Part shown: positions 32,578 to 41,706 of the stretch, in pieces | Layout: every line of letters begins with the position of its first letter | Position numbering within the stretch: position 1 is the stretch's first letter | Assembly (NCBI GenBank): GCA_021801605.1 | Contig: JAJYXU010000028.1 | Coordinates: 1-48,551, forward strand | Reading direction: 5' to 3' | Source: Bacteroidota bacterium | GTDB taxonomy: Bacteria > Bacteroidota > Ignavibacteria > Ignavibacteriales > Melioribacteraceae | DNA length: 48,551 nucleotides | Position numbers and translations under genes: made by a program | The notes under the pieces: generated by a model | Databases searched by the model: none | Told to the model about the DNA's origin: nothing | Seen by the model: the letters and a program-made list of their open reading frames with translations, nothing else

Positions 32578-32597
32578 AATTCGGTAAATAGCGAATT
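32578..32597. promoter_or_regulatory. ArsR operator 2 (before first arsC)
   Basis: AATTCG-gtaaatag-CGAATT, the same spacing as the dyad before arsR and the same core TTCGGTWAA...CGAA. It lies 20 bases before the first arsC start, suggesting an internal ArsR-controlled promoter in the operon. Confidence 0.55.
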
Positions 32598-32616
32598 AGA
32601 AGAAAGGAAATATAAA

Positions 32617-33072
32617 ATGTTGAATGAAATGAAATCCCGCTCAGCGGGAAATAAAAGAATCTTGATACTCTGCACCGGAAATAGTTGCCGCAGTCAAATG
32701 GCTGAAGGATTTATGAAGTCCTTTGATTCGGAATTGGAAGTATATTCTGCCGGAACAAATCCATCCAAGCAAGTTCATCCAAAAGCAATTCAGGTTATGA
32801 ATGAAGTTGGAATTGATCTTTCAAAGAACTTTCCGAAAATGATTGATCAATTTCTAAATAATTCCTTTGATTATGTAATTACCGTCTGTGATAACGCAAA
32901 GGAAACTTGTCCGGTATTTATAGGAAAGGTTAGAAAGCAATTGCACATTGGATTTGAAGATCCGGCTGATGCAACCGGAACAGAGGAAGAAATTCTTTCC
33001 GAGTTTAGACGAATCAGAGATGAAATCAAAAATGACTTTTACAAATTCTATAAAGAAAATTTAAGGAGTTAA
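32617..33072 (+). CDS. arsC: Arsenate reductase, thioredoxin-coupled (first copy)
   Basis: 151 residues from the ATG at 32617, supported by GAAAGGAAA upstream; the longer frame from 32551 overlaps arsR. The phosphatase-like P-loop is CTGNSCRSQMAEGF, and the two further redox Cys are in VITVCDNAKETCPVF, as in S. aureus/B. subtilis ArsC. It reduces arsenate to arsenite, which Acr3 exports. The P-loop has an extra Cys (NSCRS) compared with the second copy (NSARS). Confidence 0.9.
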   Translation: MLNEMKSRSAGNKRILILCTGNSCRSQMAEGFMKSFDSELEVYSAGTNPSKQVHPKAIQVMNEVGIDLSKNFPKMIDQFLNNSFDYVITVCDNAKETCPVFIGKVRKQLHIGFEDPADATGTEEEILSEFRRIRDEIKNDFYKFYKENLRS

Positions 33073-33159
33073 GAAAATGCTAAACATTAAGGTTTTAGAG
33101 ATACCCTTAACTCATTGGTTAATGAATGCACTTGCAGAAATAAAATAAATAGAGGTCAT

Positions 33160-33606
33160 ATGACTAAAGAAAAAGTTCTTTTCGTTTGCGTCCACAATAG
33201 TGCAAGAAGCCAAATGGCTGAAGCATATTTGAATAAATTTGGACGTGATAGATTTATCGCAGAAAGTGCTGGGTTGGAGCCAGGCACTTTAAATCCTCTA
33301 GTAGTGGAAGTTTTGAAGGAAGAAGGGATTGATATTTCCAATAACACGACAAAAAGTGTGTTTGAACTTTTCAAGGAGGGGAGATTACTTTCATATGTTA
33401 TTACCGTGTGCGATAAAGAAGCTGCCGAAAGATGTCCAATATTCCCAGGTGTCCGAGACTATATTAATTGGAGTTTCAAAGATCCATCCAAAATTAAAGG
33501 TGATTATGACGCTAAGCTTAACGCTACCAGAACTATAAGAGACCAGATTAAAAATCAAATTCTAGAATGGATAAAAGAATTTGATAATATAAAAAGTAAG
33601 GAGTAG
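33160..33606 (+). CDS. arsC: Arsenate reductase, thioredoxin-coupled (second copy)
   Basis: 148 residues from the ATG at 33160 (GAGGT upstream). The P-loop is [15 protein letters not shown] and the redox pair is in [18 protein letters not shown]. It is paralogous to the first arsC but clearly diverged (different P-loop, ending [11 protein letters not shown]), so not a recent duplication. The 88 bases between the two arsC genes contain no ORF. Overlap in function with the first copy, or a different oxyanion preference, cannot be decided from sequence. Confidence 0.9.
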   Translation: MTKEKVLFVCVHNSARSQMAEAYLNKFGRDRFIAESAGLEPGTLNPLVVEVLKEEGIDISNNTTKSVFELFKEGRLLSYVITVCDKEAAERCPIFPGVRDYINWSFKDPSKIKGDYDAKLNATRTIRDQIKNQILEWIKEFDNIKSKE

Positions 33607-33608
33607 AA

Positions 33609-33917
33609 ATGGTGTTTATAGAGGTTCAATTTTTTAATGGTTGTCCAAACTCCGAAGAGATGATACTAAGGGTAAAGGCAGCAATGGAGGAATTTGATGA
33701 ACGAATTAGATACAAAGAAATACTTGTAGAAACTCAAGAAGAAGCTGAGCGGGTAAAATTTCGCGGTTCACCGACTGTATTGATTAACGGAATCGACTTA
33801 GAAAATATGCCGGCACCTAGTGAAGCAAACCTCGCATGCCGTTATTATAAAAATGGATTACCGACCGTTATCCGGATAAAAGAATTCATTACAGACCAAT
33901 TAAAGAAAGAGGAATAA
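33609..33917 (+). CDS. Thioredoxin-like protein of ars operon
   Basis: 102 residues. It starts [20 protein letters not shown], a strand followed by a Cys-containing turn and helix, then [15 protein letters not shown], the cis-Pro loop typical of thioredoxin folds, and [12 protein letters not shown]. Only one Cys is in the active turn (GCPNS), so it is a monothiol type; another Cys is in NLACRYY. It lies between arsC and acr3, two bases after arsC, with AAGGAG. It may relay electrons to the thioredoxin-coupled arsenate reductases or bind As(III); this is inference. Confidence 0.65.
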   Translation: MVFIEVQFFNGCPNSEEMILRVKAAMEEFDERIRYKEILVETQEEAERVKFRGSPTVLINGIDLENMPAPSEANLACRYYKNGLPTVIRIKEFITDQLKKEE

Positions 33918-33919
33918 TT

Positions 33920-34957
33920 ATGAGTTCGATTACAAAAAAACTCTCATTCCTTGATAGGTATTTAACGCTCTGGATTTTTCTTGCAATGTTCATCGGTGTT
34001 TTTTCCGGTTATCTCTTCCCGGGAATTGTAAATTTATGGAATTCATTTCAGAGCGGAACAACTAACATTTCAATTGCGATTGGATTAATCTTGATGATGT
34101 ATCCTCCGCTTGCAAAGGTTAAATATGAAGAACTGGGCGATGTATTCAAAAATGTAAAAGTACTTTCTCTTTCACTTGTGCAAAATTGGATAATCGGACC
34201 AATCTTAATGTTTGTTCTTGCAATAATTTTTCTTCAAGATTATCCGCATTATATGGCGGGTTTAATTATGATCGGTTTGGCTCGATGTATTGCTATGGTA
34301 ATTGTATGGAACGAACTTGCAAAAGGTGATACGGAATATGCTGCGGGTTTGGTTGCGTTCAACTCGATTTTTCAAGTGCTCTTCTTTTCGATTTACGCTT
34401 ATGTATTCTTAACGGTTTTACCTCACTGGCTCGGTTTACAATCATTCAAAGTTGATATAACAATTGGACAGATTGCGGAGAGTGTTTTTATTTATCTCGG
34501 AATTCCTTTCATAGCCGGAATAATTACGCGCTTCACGCTTCTTAAATTGAAAAGCAGACAATGGTATGAACAAAAATTTATTCCGAAGATTTCTCCTATT
34601 ACACTTATTGCGCTACTATTCACAATCGTAGTAATGTTCTCACTTAAAGGTGAATACATTGTAAAGATTCCTCTTGATGTAGTGCGGATTGCAATTCCGC
34701 TGCTGTTCTATTTTGTGATAATGTTCCTTGTTTCGTTCTATATGGGAAGAAAGATCGGAGCAGATTACTCAAAGACAGCAACGCTTTCCTTTACTGCTGC
34801 AAGCAACAATTTTGAATTAGCAATTGCAGTAGCTGTTGCAGTGTTCGGAATAAACAGCGGTGAAGCATTTGCTGCTGTTATTGGTCCGCTTGTTGAAGTG
34901 CCGGTGTTGATTGGTTTGGTGAATGTTTCATTGTGGTTTCAGAAAAAATATTCTTAA
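33920..34957 (+). CDS. acr3: Arsenite efflux permease, ACR3 family
   Basis: 345 residues with about ten membrane helices. The family motifs are [52 protein letters not shown] (with the conserved Cys needed for As(III) transport in this family) and [20 protein letters not shown]. It exports arsenite using the proton gradient. It starts two bases after the thioredoxin-like gene with AGGAAT and ends the operon. Confidence 0.95.
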   Translation: MSSITKKLSFLDRYLTLWIFLAMFIGVFSGYLFPGIVNLWNSFQSGTTNISIAIGLILMMYPPLAKVKYEELGDVFKNVKVLSLSLVQNWIIGPILMFVLAIIFLQDYPHYMAGLIMIGLARCIAMVIVWNELAKGDTEYAAGLVAFNSIFQVLFFSIYAYVFLTVLPHWLGLQSFKVDITIGQIAESVFIYLGIPFIAGIITRFTLLKLKSRQWYEQKFIPKISPITLIALLFTIVVMFSLKGEYIVKIPLDVVRIAIPLLFYFVIMFLVSFYMGRKIGADYSKTATLSFTAASNNFELAIAVAVAVFGINSGEAFAAVIGPLVEVPVLIGLVNVSLWFQKKYS

Positions 34958-34960
34958 ATA

Positions 34961-34989
34961 TTGTTACTCAGAGTAACTCAGTGTAACAA
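34961..34989. terminator. Hairpin after acr3
   Basis: TTGTTAC ... GTAACAA, with a nested TTACTC-a-GAGTAA, directly after the acr3 stop codon. No strong T-run follows, so termination is uncertain; it may be a repeat of the GTAACTC type found in related genomes. The remaining bases to 35137 show nothing clear. Confidence 0.4.
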
Positions 34990-35137
34990 ATCAATTTAAT
35001 CTACTAAAGAAGAAAAAATGGTTTGAGTAAATTTCCTCAGCGCCAAATACTTGCACAAAAAATTTGTGATCTTGCGGCTTAAACTTGGCTATAACAGTGG
35101 TTGTTAGATTAAATAGCAAATAGTGTACATTAAAAAT

Positions 35138-36634
35138 CTACGGCATAATTTTCAACTTCTTAATTTTACTTTGCAATGTAGTCGGTTTCATCTTAAGTAA
35201 AGCTGCGGCACCGTCCTTACCGTAAATTTTTCCGTTTGTAAGTTGAAGAGCTTTTTTGATTACTTTTTTTGTTTCTTCATCAAGAGATTGAACTGAAGAC
35301 CCAGTCTCTTCGTAATTGCTTTTAGCAGAATGATCCTTTTCGAAAATTAAGTGTACCGGTTTAATAACGCCGTCCTTGCTTAATATTACGGCTCGTTCAA
35401 GTGTATTTTGAAGTTCGCGCACATTACCGCGCCACGAGTTCTCTCGTAAAACTTTTAATGCTTCATGAGATAAGATCAATTTTTTATTGCCAAATTTTTC
35501 CGAAAGCTTTTCAAGGAAATAATTGGATAAAAGATAAATGTCATCTTTTCGTTGGCACAAGGGGGGAAGGTTAATCGGAAATACATTCAACCGGTAAAAT
35601 AAATCTTCCCGGAATTTTCCTTCCTTAACTTTTTTTTCGAGATCAACATTTGTAGCGCATATAATTCTAACATTGGCATGTATTGTTTTTTCGCTTCCAA
35701 GCCGTTCGAAAGTGCCTTCTTGAATTGCACGTAAAAGTTTTGGCTGAATATCGAAAGGCAGATCGCCGATTTCATCGAGGAATAAAATACCGCCATCGGC
35801 TAATTCAAATCGACCGCGTCTTGAAGAAACAGCTCCTGTGAAAGCGCCTTTTTCATGACCGAACAATTCACTCTCCGCAAGATTATAGTTTAACGCCGAG
35901 CAGTTTAAAGTAATAAAAGGTTGAGTTGATCTTTTTGACAATGTGTGAATTGCTTTTGCAACTTGTTCTTTACCAGTACCGGTCTCACCTAAAATCATTA
36001 CATGAGATTCGGTTGGCGCAACAAGTTTTATTTTTTCAATTACTTGTATCCATGCCGCTGATTTTCCAATGAGACCCTCAACGACAGAGGATATATCGCC
36101 AATTAATGAGGTTCGTTCGTAGATCAAAGTTTCTTTTTCATTCAATAAAAAATCTGTTGCCTTAGCCTGTGCAAGAGCCAGCGCAATTATTTTGGTGAGA
36201 GAATTTGCAATGTTTACTCTTTGAGGTGTAAACATATCGCACTGCCGATGATCGAGTGTCATTAATCCCAATGTTTCACCGTCAATCTTCAAAGGTGCAA
36301 GCATACATGAATGCCCGGTAGGAAGGTCGATAAGCCCTTCGTAAGTATCATGATGATTTTCGTTGATTGTTTCCTCTACTAATTTTACTTTTCCATTATC
36401 AAGTACTTCTACTAAATCCGGTCTGTTCTTCAAAGGGATGGAAAAATCTTTCACTTCATTTGTAAGAAGCGGACCGCGCGCATATCGCACATATAGATTT
36501 TCATCCGATTCTTTGCTCAATATAACGGCTAGTTCATAAGGAATAATTTCACTTATTGCATCAAGAACAATCTCCATTGTTTTAGTTGGAGAGAGAAACA
36601 ATGATTCGCTCTGAACTATCTCTTGCACATTCAT
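35138..36634 (-). CDS. GAF-domain sigma54-dependent activator (NorR/FhlA type)
   Basis: 498 residues. The N-terminal GAF domain is at about 5-165 (SPTKTMEIVLDAISEIIPYE, then HSCMLAPLKIDGETLGLMTL). The AAA+ domain is at about 190-425 with GETGTGKE Walker A, ESELFGHEKGAFTGAVSSRR and FLDEIGDLPFD. The C-terminal HTH is NGKIYGKDGAAALLKMKPTT. No receiver domain is present, so it senses a small molecule or oxidant through GAF. It is divergent from dps and katA, so control of oxidative-stress defence is likely (inference). The single Cys in the GAF domain (HSCML, DHRQCDM region) could be a redox switch. Confidence 0.9.
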   Translation of the reverse strand: MNVQEIVQSESLFLSPTKTMEIVLDAISEIIPYELAVILSKESDENLYVRYARGPLLTNEVKDFSIPLKNRPDLVEVLDNGKVKLVEETINENHHDTYEGLIDLPTGHSCMLAPLKIDGETLGLMTLDHRQCDMFTPQRVNIANSLTKIIALALAQAKATDFLLNEKETLIYERTSLIGDISSVVEGLIGKSAAWIQVIEKIKLVAPTESHVMILGETGTGKEQVAKAIHTLSKRSTQPFITLNCSALNYNLAESELFGHEKGAFTGAVSSRRGRFELADGGILFLDEIGDLPFDIQPKLLRAIQEGTFERLGSEKTIHANVRIICATNVDLEKKVKEGKFREDLFYRLNVFPINLPPLCQRKDDIYLLSNYFLEKLSEKFGNKKLILSHEALKVLRENSWRGNVRELQNTLERAVILSKDGVIKPVHLIFEKDHSAKSNYEETGSSVQSLDEETKKVIKKALQLTNGKIYGKDGAAALLKMKPTTLQSKIKKLKIMP

Positions 36635-36638
36635 CTTT

Positions 36639-36666
36639 CACCGATATTTAGTTTGCACCGATATTT
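36639..36666. promoter_or_regulatory. Direct repeat upstream of dps (candidate enhancer)
   Basis: CACCGATATTTAGTTTG followed at once by CACCGATATTTGGTTTT, a 17-base period, immediately upstream of the activator start and about 86 bases upstream of the sigma54-like element before dps. A third partial copy AACGATATA follows. It fits tandem enhancer sites or autoregulatory sites of the GAF activator. Confidence 0.5.
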
Positions 36667-36751
36667 GGTTTTCAATATAACGATATACAGTTGTTAATTC
36701 AATTTCCTCTTTATTTTATGCGTTTCTAAATCGGTTTAACATCTTTTTTCG

Positions 36752-36766
36752 TGGTATGATGATTGA
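36752..36766 (+). promoter_or_regulatory. Possible sigma54 promoter of dps-katA
   Basis: TGGTAT-GATGA-TTGA matches the TGGCAC-N5-TTGC pattern at seven of ten positions, but the -12 GC is GA, a serious defect. It lies 37 bases before the dps ATG. The neighbouring TTGAC...GTCAA dyad (36763-36780) may be a separate site. Confidence 0.35.
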
Positions 36767-36802
36767 CTTGTAACTGTCAAAAGTCAAAAAGGGAGAAATG
36801 AA

Positions 36803-37273
36803 ATGAAAAATCAAAACAACAATGAAGCGGTTAAAAAAGTAATTGATGAAATGAATGTAATCCTAGCAGATCAGTTTATTCTTTACACAAAATTAAGGAA
36901 CTATCATTGGAATGTAACAGGACCTTATTTTTACGCGCTTCATACAACATTCGAGCAACTATATGATGAAATGGCACTTGGTGTTGATGCGGTAGCAGAG
37001 AGAATAAGAACACTCGGTTTCAAAGCACCGGCATCTTTAAAGGAATATTTAAAACTCGCTACATTAAAAGAAGATGAAGGCAATTATCCGCACTTTACAG
37101 AAATGGTAGAAAATATTGCTAACGACTATAAGTCTGTGGGTATAAAACTTAATGCAACTGCAAAGAAATTTCAAGATGAGTTAAACGATGAAGTATCTGC
37201 CGGAATGTTTTATGGCTTGGTGGAAAAATATCAGAAGCATGTTTGGATGCTGAAAGCAGTTTTGGAAAAATAA
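36803..37273 (+). CDS. dps: Dps-like ferritin, DNA-protection/iron storage
   Basis: 156 residues. The Dps signature is LRNYHWNVTGPYFYALHTTF followed by EQLYDEMALGVDAVAERIRT, containing the ferroxidase His, Asp and Glu at the subunit interface. It forms dodecamers that oxidise Fe(II) with peroxide and store iron. GGGAG is seven bases before the ATG. It is followed by catalase after about 60 bases, a natural peroxide-defence pair, and is divergent from the GAF-sigma54 activator. Confidence 0.93.
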   Translation: MKNQNNNEAVKKVIDEMNVILADQFILYTKLRNYHWNVTGPYFYALHTTFEQLYDEMALGVDAVAERIRTLGFKAPASLKEYLKLATLKEDEGNYPHFTEMVENIANDYKSVGIKLNATAKKFQDELNDEVSAGMFYGLVEKYQKHVWMLKAVLEK

Positions 37274-37334
37274 TTCTTAAACCGGATTGAAATAAAACTA
37301 ACCAACAACAAGAGATATAAAGGAGGAACTAAAA

Positions 37335-38780
37335 ATGGGTAAAGAAAAACAACTTACCACAGCTGCCGGAATTCCGGTCGGCGATAATCAAACCTCTCTT
37401 ACTGCAGGCGAAAGAGGACCAACTCTGCTTCAAGATCATTATTTGATTGAAAAGTTAGCAGCGTTTAACCGTGAAAGAATTCCTGAACGTGTTGTTCACG
37501 CAAAAGCGGCTGGTGCTTTTGGTACACTTACAATTACAAATGATATTACCAGATACACAAAAGCAAAACTGTTCTCGCAGATTGGAAAGAAGATCGAAAT
37601 GGTCGGGCGCTTCAGTACTGTTGCCGGAGAAAAAGGTTCTGCCGATACCGTAAGAGACGTAAGAGGATTTGCTCTTAAATTCTATACCGAAGAGGGCAAC
37701 TGGGATTTAGTTGGCAATAACACGCCAGTATTTTTTATCAGAGACGCAATCAAGTTTCCCGATTTTATTCACTCACAAAAACGGGAGCCGCATACAAATT
37801 TAAGATCAGATACAATGCAGTGGGATTTCTGGTCTAATGTCCCCGAATCACTTCATCAAGTAACAATCCTATTTTCCGATAGAGGAATTCCTAAAAGTGT
37901 TGCTCATATGAATGGCTACGGAAGTCACACTTACAGTTTTCTCAATGCAAACAATGAAAGGTTCTGGGTCAAGTTTCACTTCAAAACCAAGCAGGGAATT
38001 AAAAATTTTTTGCAGGATGAGGCAGACATTCTTGCAGGAAAAAACCCGGATTATATTACCCACGAATTATATGACAGAATTGTTAAAGGTGATTTTCCTA
38101 AATGGACTTTTTATATACAGGTGATGCCGGAGTTAGAAGCGGAAAATTATCGGTGGAATCCTTTTGACCTGACAAAAGTTTGGTCTCATAAAGATTATCC
38201 TCTTATTGAAGTTGGTGAAATGGAATTAAATCGAAATCCTCAAAACTATTTTGCTGATATTGAACAGGCGGCTTTCTCTCCTGCCAATGTTGTACAGGGA
38301 ATTTCATTCTCGCCGGATAAAATGCTTCAGGCAAGAATTTTTGCTTATGCCGATGCTCACCGTTACAGACTTGGTGTAAATTTTGAATCACTTCCCGTAA
38401 ACAGACCGCACGTTGAAGTAAACAATTATCAGCGGGATGGTTATATGCGTTTTGATAATAACGGCGGCTCTTCACCGAATTATGAACCGAACAGTTTTGG
38501 CGGTCCGGTTGAGAACAAAGCTTTTAATGAACCGCCTCTGAAAATTTCCGGAAACGCTGATCATTATGAACAAAAAAGAGGAGTGGATGAGGATTACATT
38601 CAGCCGGGAGATTTATTCCGTCTGATGCCACAAGATGAACAAAACAGACTGATTCAAAATATTGTTGGAAGCCTTAAAAAGGTACCAAAAGAGATTCAGG
38701 AAAAAATGGTTGAGCATTTTACAAGAGCTGATAAAAATTACGGCGGCGGAGTTGCCAAAGGATTGGGACTTTCCAAATAG
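37335..38780 (+). CDS. katA: Monofunctional heme catalase, small-subunit clade
   Basis: 481 residues. The catalytic His is in [16 protein letters not shown] (about 54), the Asn in [20 protein letters not shown], and the proximal heme Tyr in [15 protein letters not shown] (about 338-341). The length suits clade 3 catalases. One oddity is [11 protein letters not shown], where most catalases have VVHAKGAGA. It removes hydrogen peroxide in the cytoplasm. A strong AGGAGG precedes the ATG and a classical terminator follows. Confidence 0.95.
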   Translation: MGKEKQLTTAAGIPVGDNQTSLTAGERGPTLLQDHYLIEKLAAFNRERIPERVVHAKAAGAFGTLTITNDITRYTKAKLFSQIGKKIEMVGRFSTVAGEKGSADTVRDVRGFALKFYTEEGNWDLVGNNTPVFFIRDAIKFPDFIHSQKREPHTNLRSDTMQWDFWSNVPESLHQVTILFSDRGIPKSVAHMNGYGSHTYSFLNANNERFWVKFHFKTKQGIKNFLQDEADILAGKNPDYITHELYDRIVKGDFPKWTFYIQVMPELEAENYRWNPFDLTKVWSHKDYPLIEVGEMELNRNPQNYFADIEQAAFSPANVVQGISFSPDKMLQARIFAYADAHRYRLGVNFESLPVNRPHVEVNNYQRDGYMRFDNNGGSSPNYEPNSFGGPVENKAFNEPPLKISGNADHYEQKRGVDEDYIQPGDLFRLMPQDEQNRLIQNIVGSLKKVPKEIQEKMVEHFTRADKNYGGGVAKGLGLSK

Positions 38781-38813
38781 AATTCCTTTTACCTCCGGTT
38801 CTTATTAAACAAG

Positions 38814-38845
38814 ATTCCATCCTTCAGCGGGATGGAATTTTGTTT
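38814..38845 (+). terminator. Rho-independent terminator after katA
   Basis: ATTCCATCC, seven bases, GGATGGAAT, then TTTGTTTT. A perfect 9-bp stem with a T-rich tail, 34 bases after the katA stop codon. Confidence 0.8.
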
Positions 38846-38903
38846 TAAACCAGATCGTTTTTAATCTGCCAGTCATCATTATAAATTGAGGAAAAGTATT
38901 TGT

Positions 38904-38953
38904 AACAGATATCGCAGATTTTTTATTTGAATAATTACTTATGAGATAACCTT
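38904..38953. repeat. Partial, decayed copy of the 108-bp element
   Basis: It matches one end of the 108-bp element in reverse orientation: CGCAGATTTTTTATTTGAAT then AATTACTTATGAGATAACCT, with two C-to-T changes in the terminal repeat and small differences near AACAGAT. The other end is missing. It is probably an old copy or solo end, in the convergent gap between katA and the FecR-like gene. Confidence 0.65.
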
Positions 38954-38977
38954 GAGATATAAAACTTTTGGGAACAA

Positions 38978-39661
38978 CTATCTTTTTAAATTAGCTTCTT
39001 TAATTTTGTCTAATCTCGTTGTTACATCCTTTTTATCTTGCCCACTTAATGTCTGTTCAGAGACTAGGTTGAGTTCTGTTTCGGCTTCATTCATCAAATT
39101 CAACTTGATCATCAAATCGGCAAAGTAAATCCTATCGCTGATTTGGGTTTTTGTCTCGGGATATTTTCTAAAAGTTTCTTTCGCAACAAGGATTGCAGAT
39201 TCCGTAAATCCATTTTGTGCTAGCTGTTTAGCACCATTAATTTTTTTTAGACCAATATCGCTAACAGCCACTGGCGCCGGTTTGCTTACGCTGACTTCAC
39301 TTCCGTAGACAGCCGTGTTACGAGTAAACTGGTTGCTTTTTGTTTTAGGTACATTGCGGATTTCTTCCATAGCAAGAGCGAGCAACAGATCATTGAGACT
39401 CATTTTCTTTATTGAGTTTAATCCGAGAGCAGAATTACTTTGAAGAATAAACCGATTCTCTTTACTGGCAAGCTGGACAAAAGATTTTTCATCAGTAGAG
39501 ATTAAATCCGTGCCGTTCAATTTTTGACCGGCAACAACTTTTATCCAATTCTCACTAGTCCCGATCAAAGCTTGAACATTGCCGCTGACTTTTTCGACTG
39601 TGTATTCTTGTGCCAAAATATTTATTGTAAGAACGAGTAGAATGAAAACTATTTTTTTCAT
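38978..39661 (-). CDS. Secreted FecR-like/TPR-like protein
   Basis: 227 residues. A signal peptide ends near NILAQ (about 17). Residues 20-85 look like a FecR domain (VEKVSGNVQALIGTSENWIK, VVAGQKLNGTDLISTDEKSF, VQLASKENRFILQSNSAL). Residues about 140-225 are helical with TPR-like spacing (ESAILVAKETFRKYPETKTQ, FADLMIKLNLMNEAETELNL). A periplasmic scaffold or sensor role is plausible. GAGGTT precedes the ATG. It is the last gene of the four-gene operon under the CHASE2 activator, 14 bases after the barrel-transglutaminase gene. Confidence 0.65.
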   Translation of the reverse strand: MKKIVFILLVLTINILAQEYTVEKVSGNVQALIGTSENWIKVVAGQKLNGTDLISTDEKSFVQLASKENRFILQSNSALGLNSIKKMSLNDLLLALAMEEIRNVPKTKSNQFTRNTAVYGSEVSVSKPAPVAVSDIGLKKINGAKQLAQNGFTESAILVAKETFRKYPETKTQISDRIYFADLMIKLNLMNEAETELNLVSEQTLSGQDKKDVTTRLDKIKEANLKR

Positions 39662-39675
39662 AATAACCTCATGAG

Positions 39676-41706
39676 TTAAAAATCAACAATTACGACTTTG
39701 CCTTTTGCGAGTCCTAATTGCTCTAAAGCTTCTTTTTCGAATTTGTCCGATGCAACCGACCAGGCAACATCAAAGTTGTTAAGAGAAGTCGTTTCAAGCG
39801 GAATCCAAACTTGATCGATTCCGTTTGAACTTTTTCTGACAAAAACCTTTTTATCGTTATTTGTAATTAAACTGCTTTGTCCCGGTTTCAGTTCGGTATT
39901 TATCAGAAGATTAACATGACTAACGCTGTCCGGATTTTTGTAATCGACAAAAGCGGTTTCAATGCCGATAGATTCCAGCAAAGAAGAAAAACACACGCTA
40001 AAGTCGTCACAGTCGCCGCCTTTTAGTTTTATTGTTTCATTTGGAAATTGAACATGTTCAACATCGGCGCGCGGATCAGAGACGTAAACCATATTTTTTG
40101 CGAACTCATTGAAAAGGGTTTTAACTTTCTGAAACACTTTGAGTTCCATGGCGGCGCTGTCAATACTTTCCTTGTGCCGTTCAAAAATACTTTTGGAGTA
40201 AACTGAAGAAAAATCGTAATCGCGTTTAACAAAATAACTAAGATTTGCTACTACACCGTCCCAGCTATTGATATCATTGATCAAAACCGGTTTTTGAATC
40301 ATGTCATCCGGTTCTGAATTTGAGGTATACAAATAAAAATCCGCTTCTGCTATTTCTCTCTTGACTATTGCATGGTCAGGATGAATCGTCGTAAAAAATT
40401 TTACTTCACTCGTATCTTTAGCCGGGATAGTAATCTCCGGAGAGTAAACCAATCCACTGTTAAGCGAATGAATTAATAGAGCCGGTTTAACAGAAACCGG
40501 TTTATCGGTTAAGTTCACTACTTTAGCAACGGCAACAGGAGTGTCTAAATATTTTTCCTCCATGGTTGGAAATATCTGATTTTTAATTTCAAGATTGATG
40601 TAACGAACATTTTTTTCGGGCACGAAAGAAAGAGCGATTGATACGCTAAGATTAATCCTATCAAAGCTGAATTGATTGTTCATGAGATTATGAATACCGT
40701 TTGATATCAGCTCTGATAGAGGAAGAGGTTTCAAGCGGTCGGTTGTATACTTAATTCCGCTGATAGAAACGTTGAACAAATGAGACGAGACGCTAACAAA
40801 CGGCTGAAATCCGGCAATGAAGGGGAGCTGATACCGGTCATGAAAAGTCGATACACCAAAATCGAAATCGAGACCAAATAATTTTATTGAAGAAGAAACT
40901 CCTCCAATCATCGAACCGTTTGTTTCTATCAAATAATTGATTCTTAGTTTGTCTGCCGGCAAATATTGCACAGCGAACATTGCACCTTTATTTATTTTCA
41001 AAGAATATTTTTTAACTACATCTTCAGAAACATTTTTCTCGATCAAGAAAAGATTTTGCGATGAGAGCGATAGTGAAAGAAAATCAAGTAGTTGGTAAGT
41101 AAAACCAAAATCTCCATGCCAAAAATTATCATTCACAACTGCTGTTTTAGTGGTGATATAATTCACTGTATCCGTAAAGACCGGCTCGGGTTGATCTTCT
41201 TTGAACTGCTGCTCAAAATATCTTAACGAAAATCCGGCGGAAAGTTTTTCTGAAAATCTATATGAGTATCCAAAGCCAAATATTTCCGCTAAATGAATTT
41301 TTGTATTTAATGAAGTATTGAATTTCAAACTGTCGCCCACTAAAAGTTTAACACCGCTGCTAACCACAAAGTCCTGGAAATAGCCGGGCGTGTATCTTAA
41401 ATAAAAATAGTTTTGATTAATCCGTTTTGAAAGCGAAAGCATAAAGATATTTCCCGTAATTTGTTTTTCTCTAACGCCGGAAAACGAGATGGCTAATTCC
41501 CAATCTTTACTAAGATTAAAATTGCCGGCGTTGGATTCTAAAGAATTGAGCCGGAACGGTAAATTACCGGATTGAGAATTGCCAAAACAATCCAAAGATT
41601 GCTGTCCATATAAGGCAGAACCACTCATGATCAAACAAACTCCAATAATTAGTTCGATCTTACCGCGGAATATCGACTTTAATGTTATGAATACTCTGTG
41701 ATGCAA
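39676..41706 (-). CDS. Outer-membrane barrel fused to transglutaminase-like domain
   Basis: 676 residues by this reading (TTG at 41706, overlapping the upstream gene by 47 bases; the true start is uncertain, since ATG at 41628 would shorten the signal sequence IIGVCLIMSGSALYG). Residues about 50-360 are beta-barrel-like (FSLRYFEQQFKEDQPEP, FWHGDFGFTYQLLDFLSLSL, GMFAVQYL-like strands). Residues about 360-480 look like an Ig/beta-sandwich. The C-terminal 190 residues contain a transglutaminase core: LKGGDCDDFSVCFSSLLESI with Cys, then DSVSHVNLLINTE with His. Transglutaminase-like domains act as peptidases or cross-linkers. A barrel carrying one is unusual. It lies in the Met-rich surface operon. 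Confidence 0.65.
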   Translation of the reverse strand: MHHRVFITLKSIFRGKIELIIGVCLIMSGSALYGQQSLDCFGNSQSGNLPFRLNSLESNAGNFNLSKDWELAISFSGVREKQITGNIFMLSLSKRINQNYFYLRYTPGYFQDFVVSSGVKLLVGDSLKFNTSLNTKIHLAEIFGFGYSYRFSEKLSAGFSLRYFEQQFKEDQPEPVFTDTVNYITTKTAVVNDNFWHGDFGFTYQLLDFLSLSLSSQNLFLIEKNVSEDVVKKYSLKINKGAMFAVQYLPADKLRINYLIETNGSMIGGVSSSIKLFGLDFDFGVSTFHDRYQLPFIAGFQPFVSVSSHLFNVSISGIKYTTDRLKPLPLSELISNGIHNLMNNQFSFDRINLSVSIALSFVPEKNVRYINLEIKNQIFPTMEEKYLDTPVAVAKVVNLTDKPVSVKPALLIHSLNSGLVYSPEITIPAKDTSEVKFFTTIHPDHAIVKREIAEADFYLYTSNSEPDDMIQKPVLINDINSWDGVVANLSYFVKRDYDFSSVYSKSIFERHKESIDSAAMELKVFQKVKTLFNEFAKNMVYVSDPRADVEHVQFPNETIKLKGGDCDDFSVCFSSLLESIGIETAFVDYKNPDSVSHVNLLINTELKPGQSSLITNNDKKVFVRKSSNGIDQVWIPLETTSLNNFDVAWSVASDKFEKEALEQLGLAKGKVVIVDF

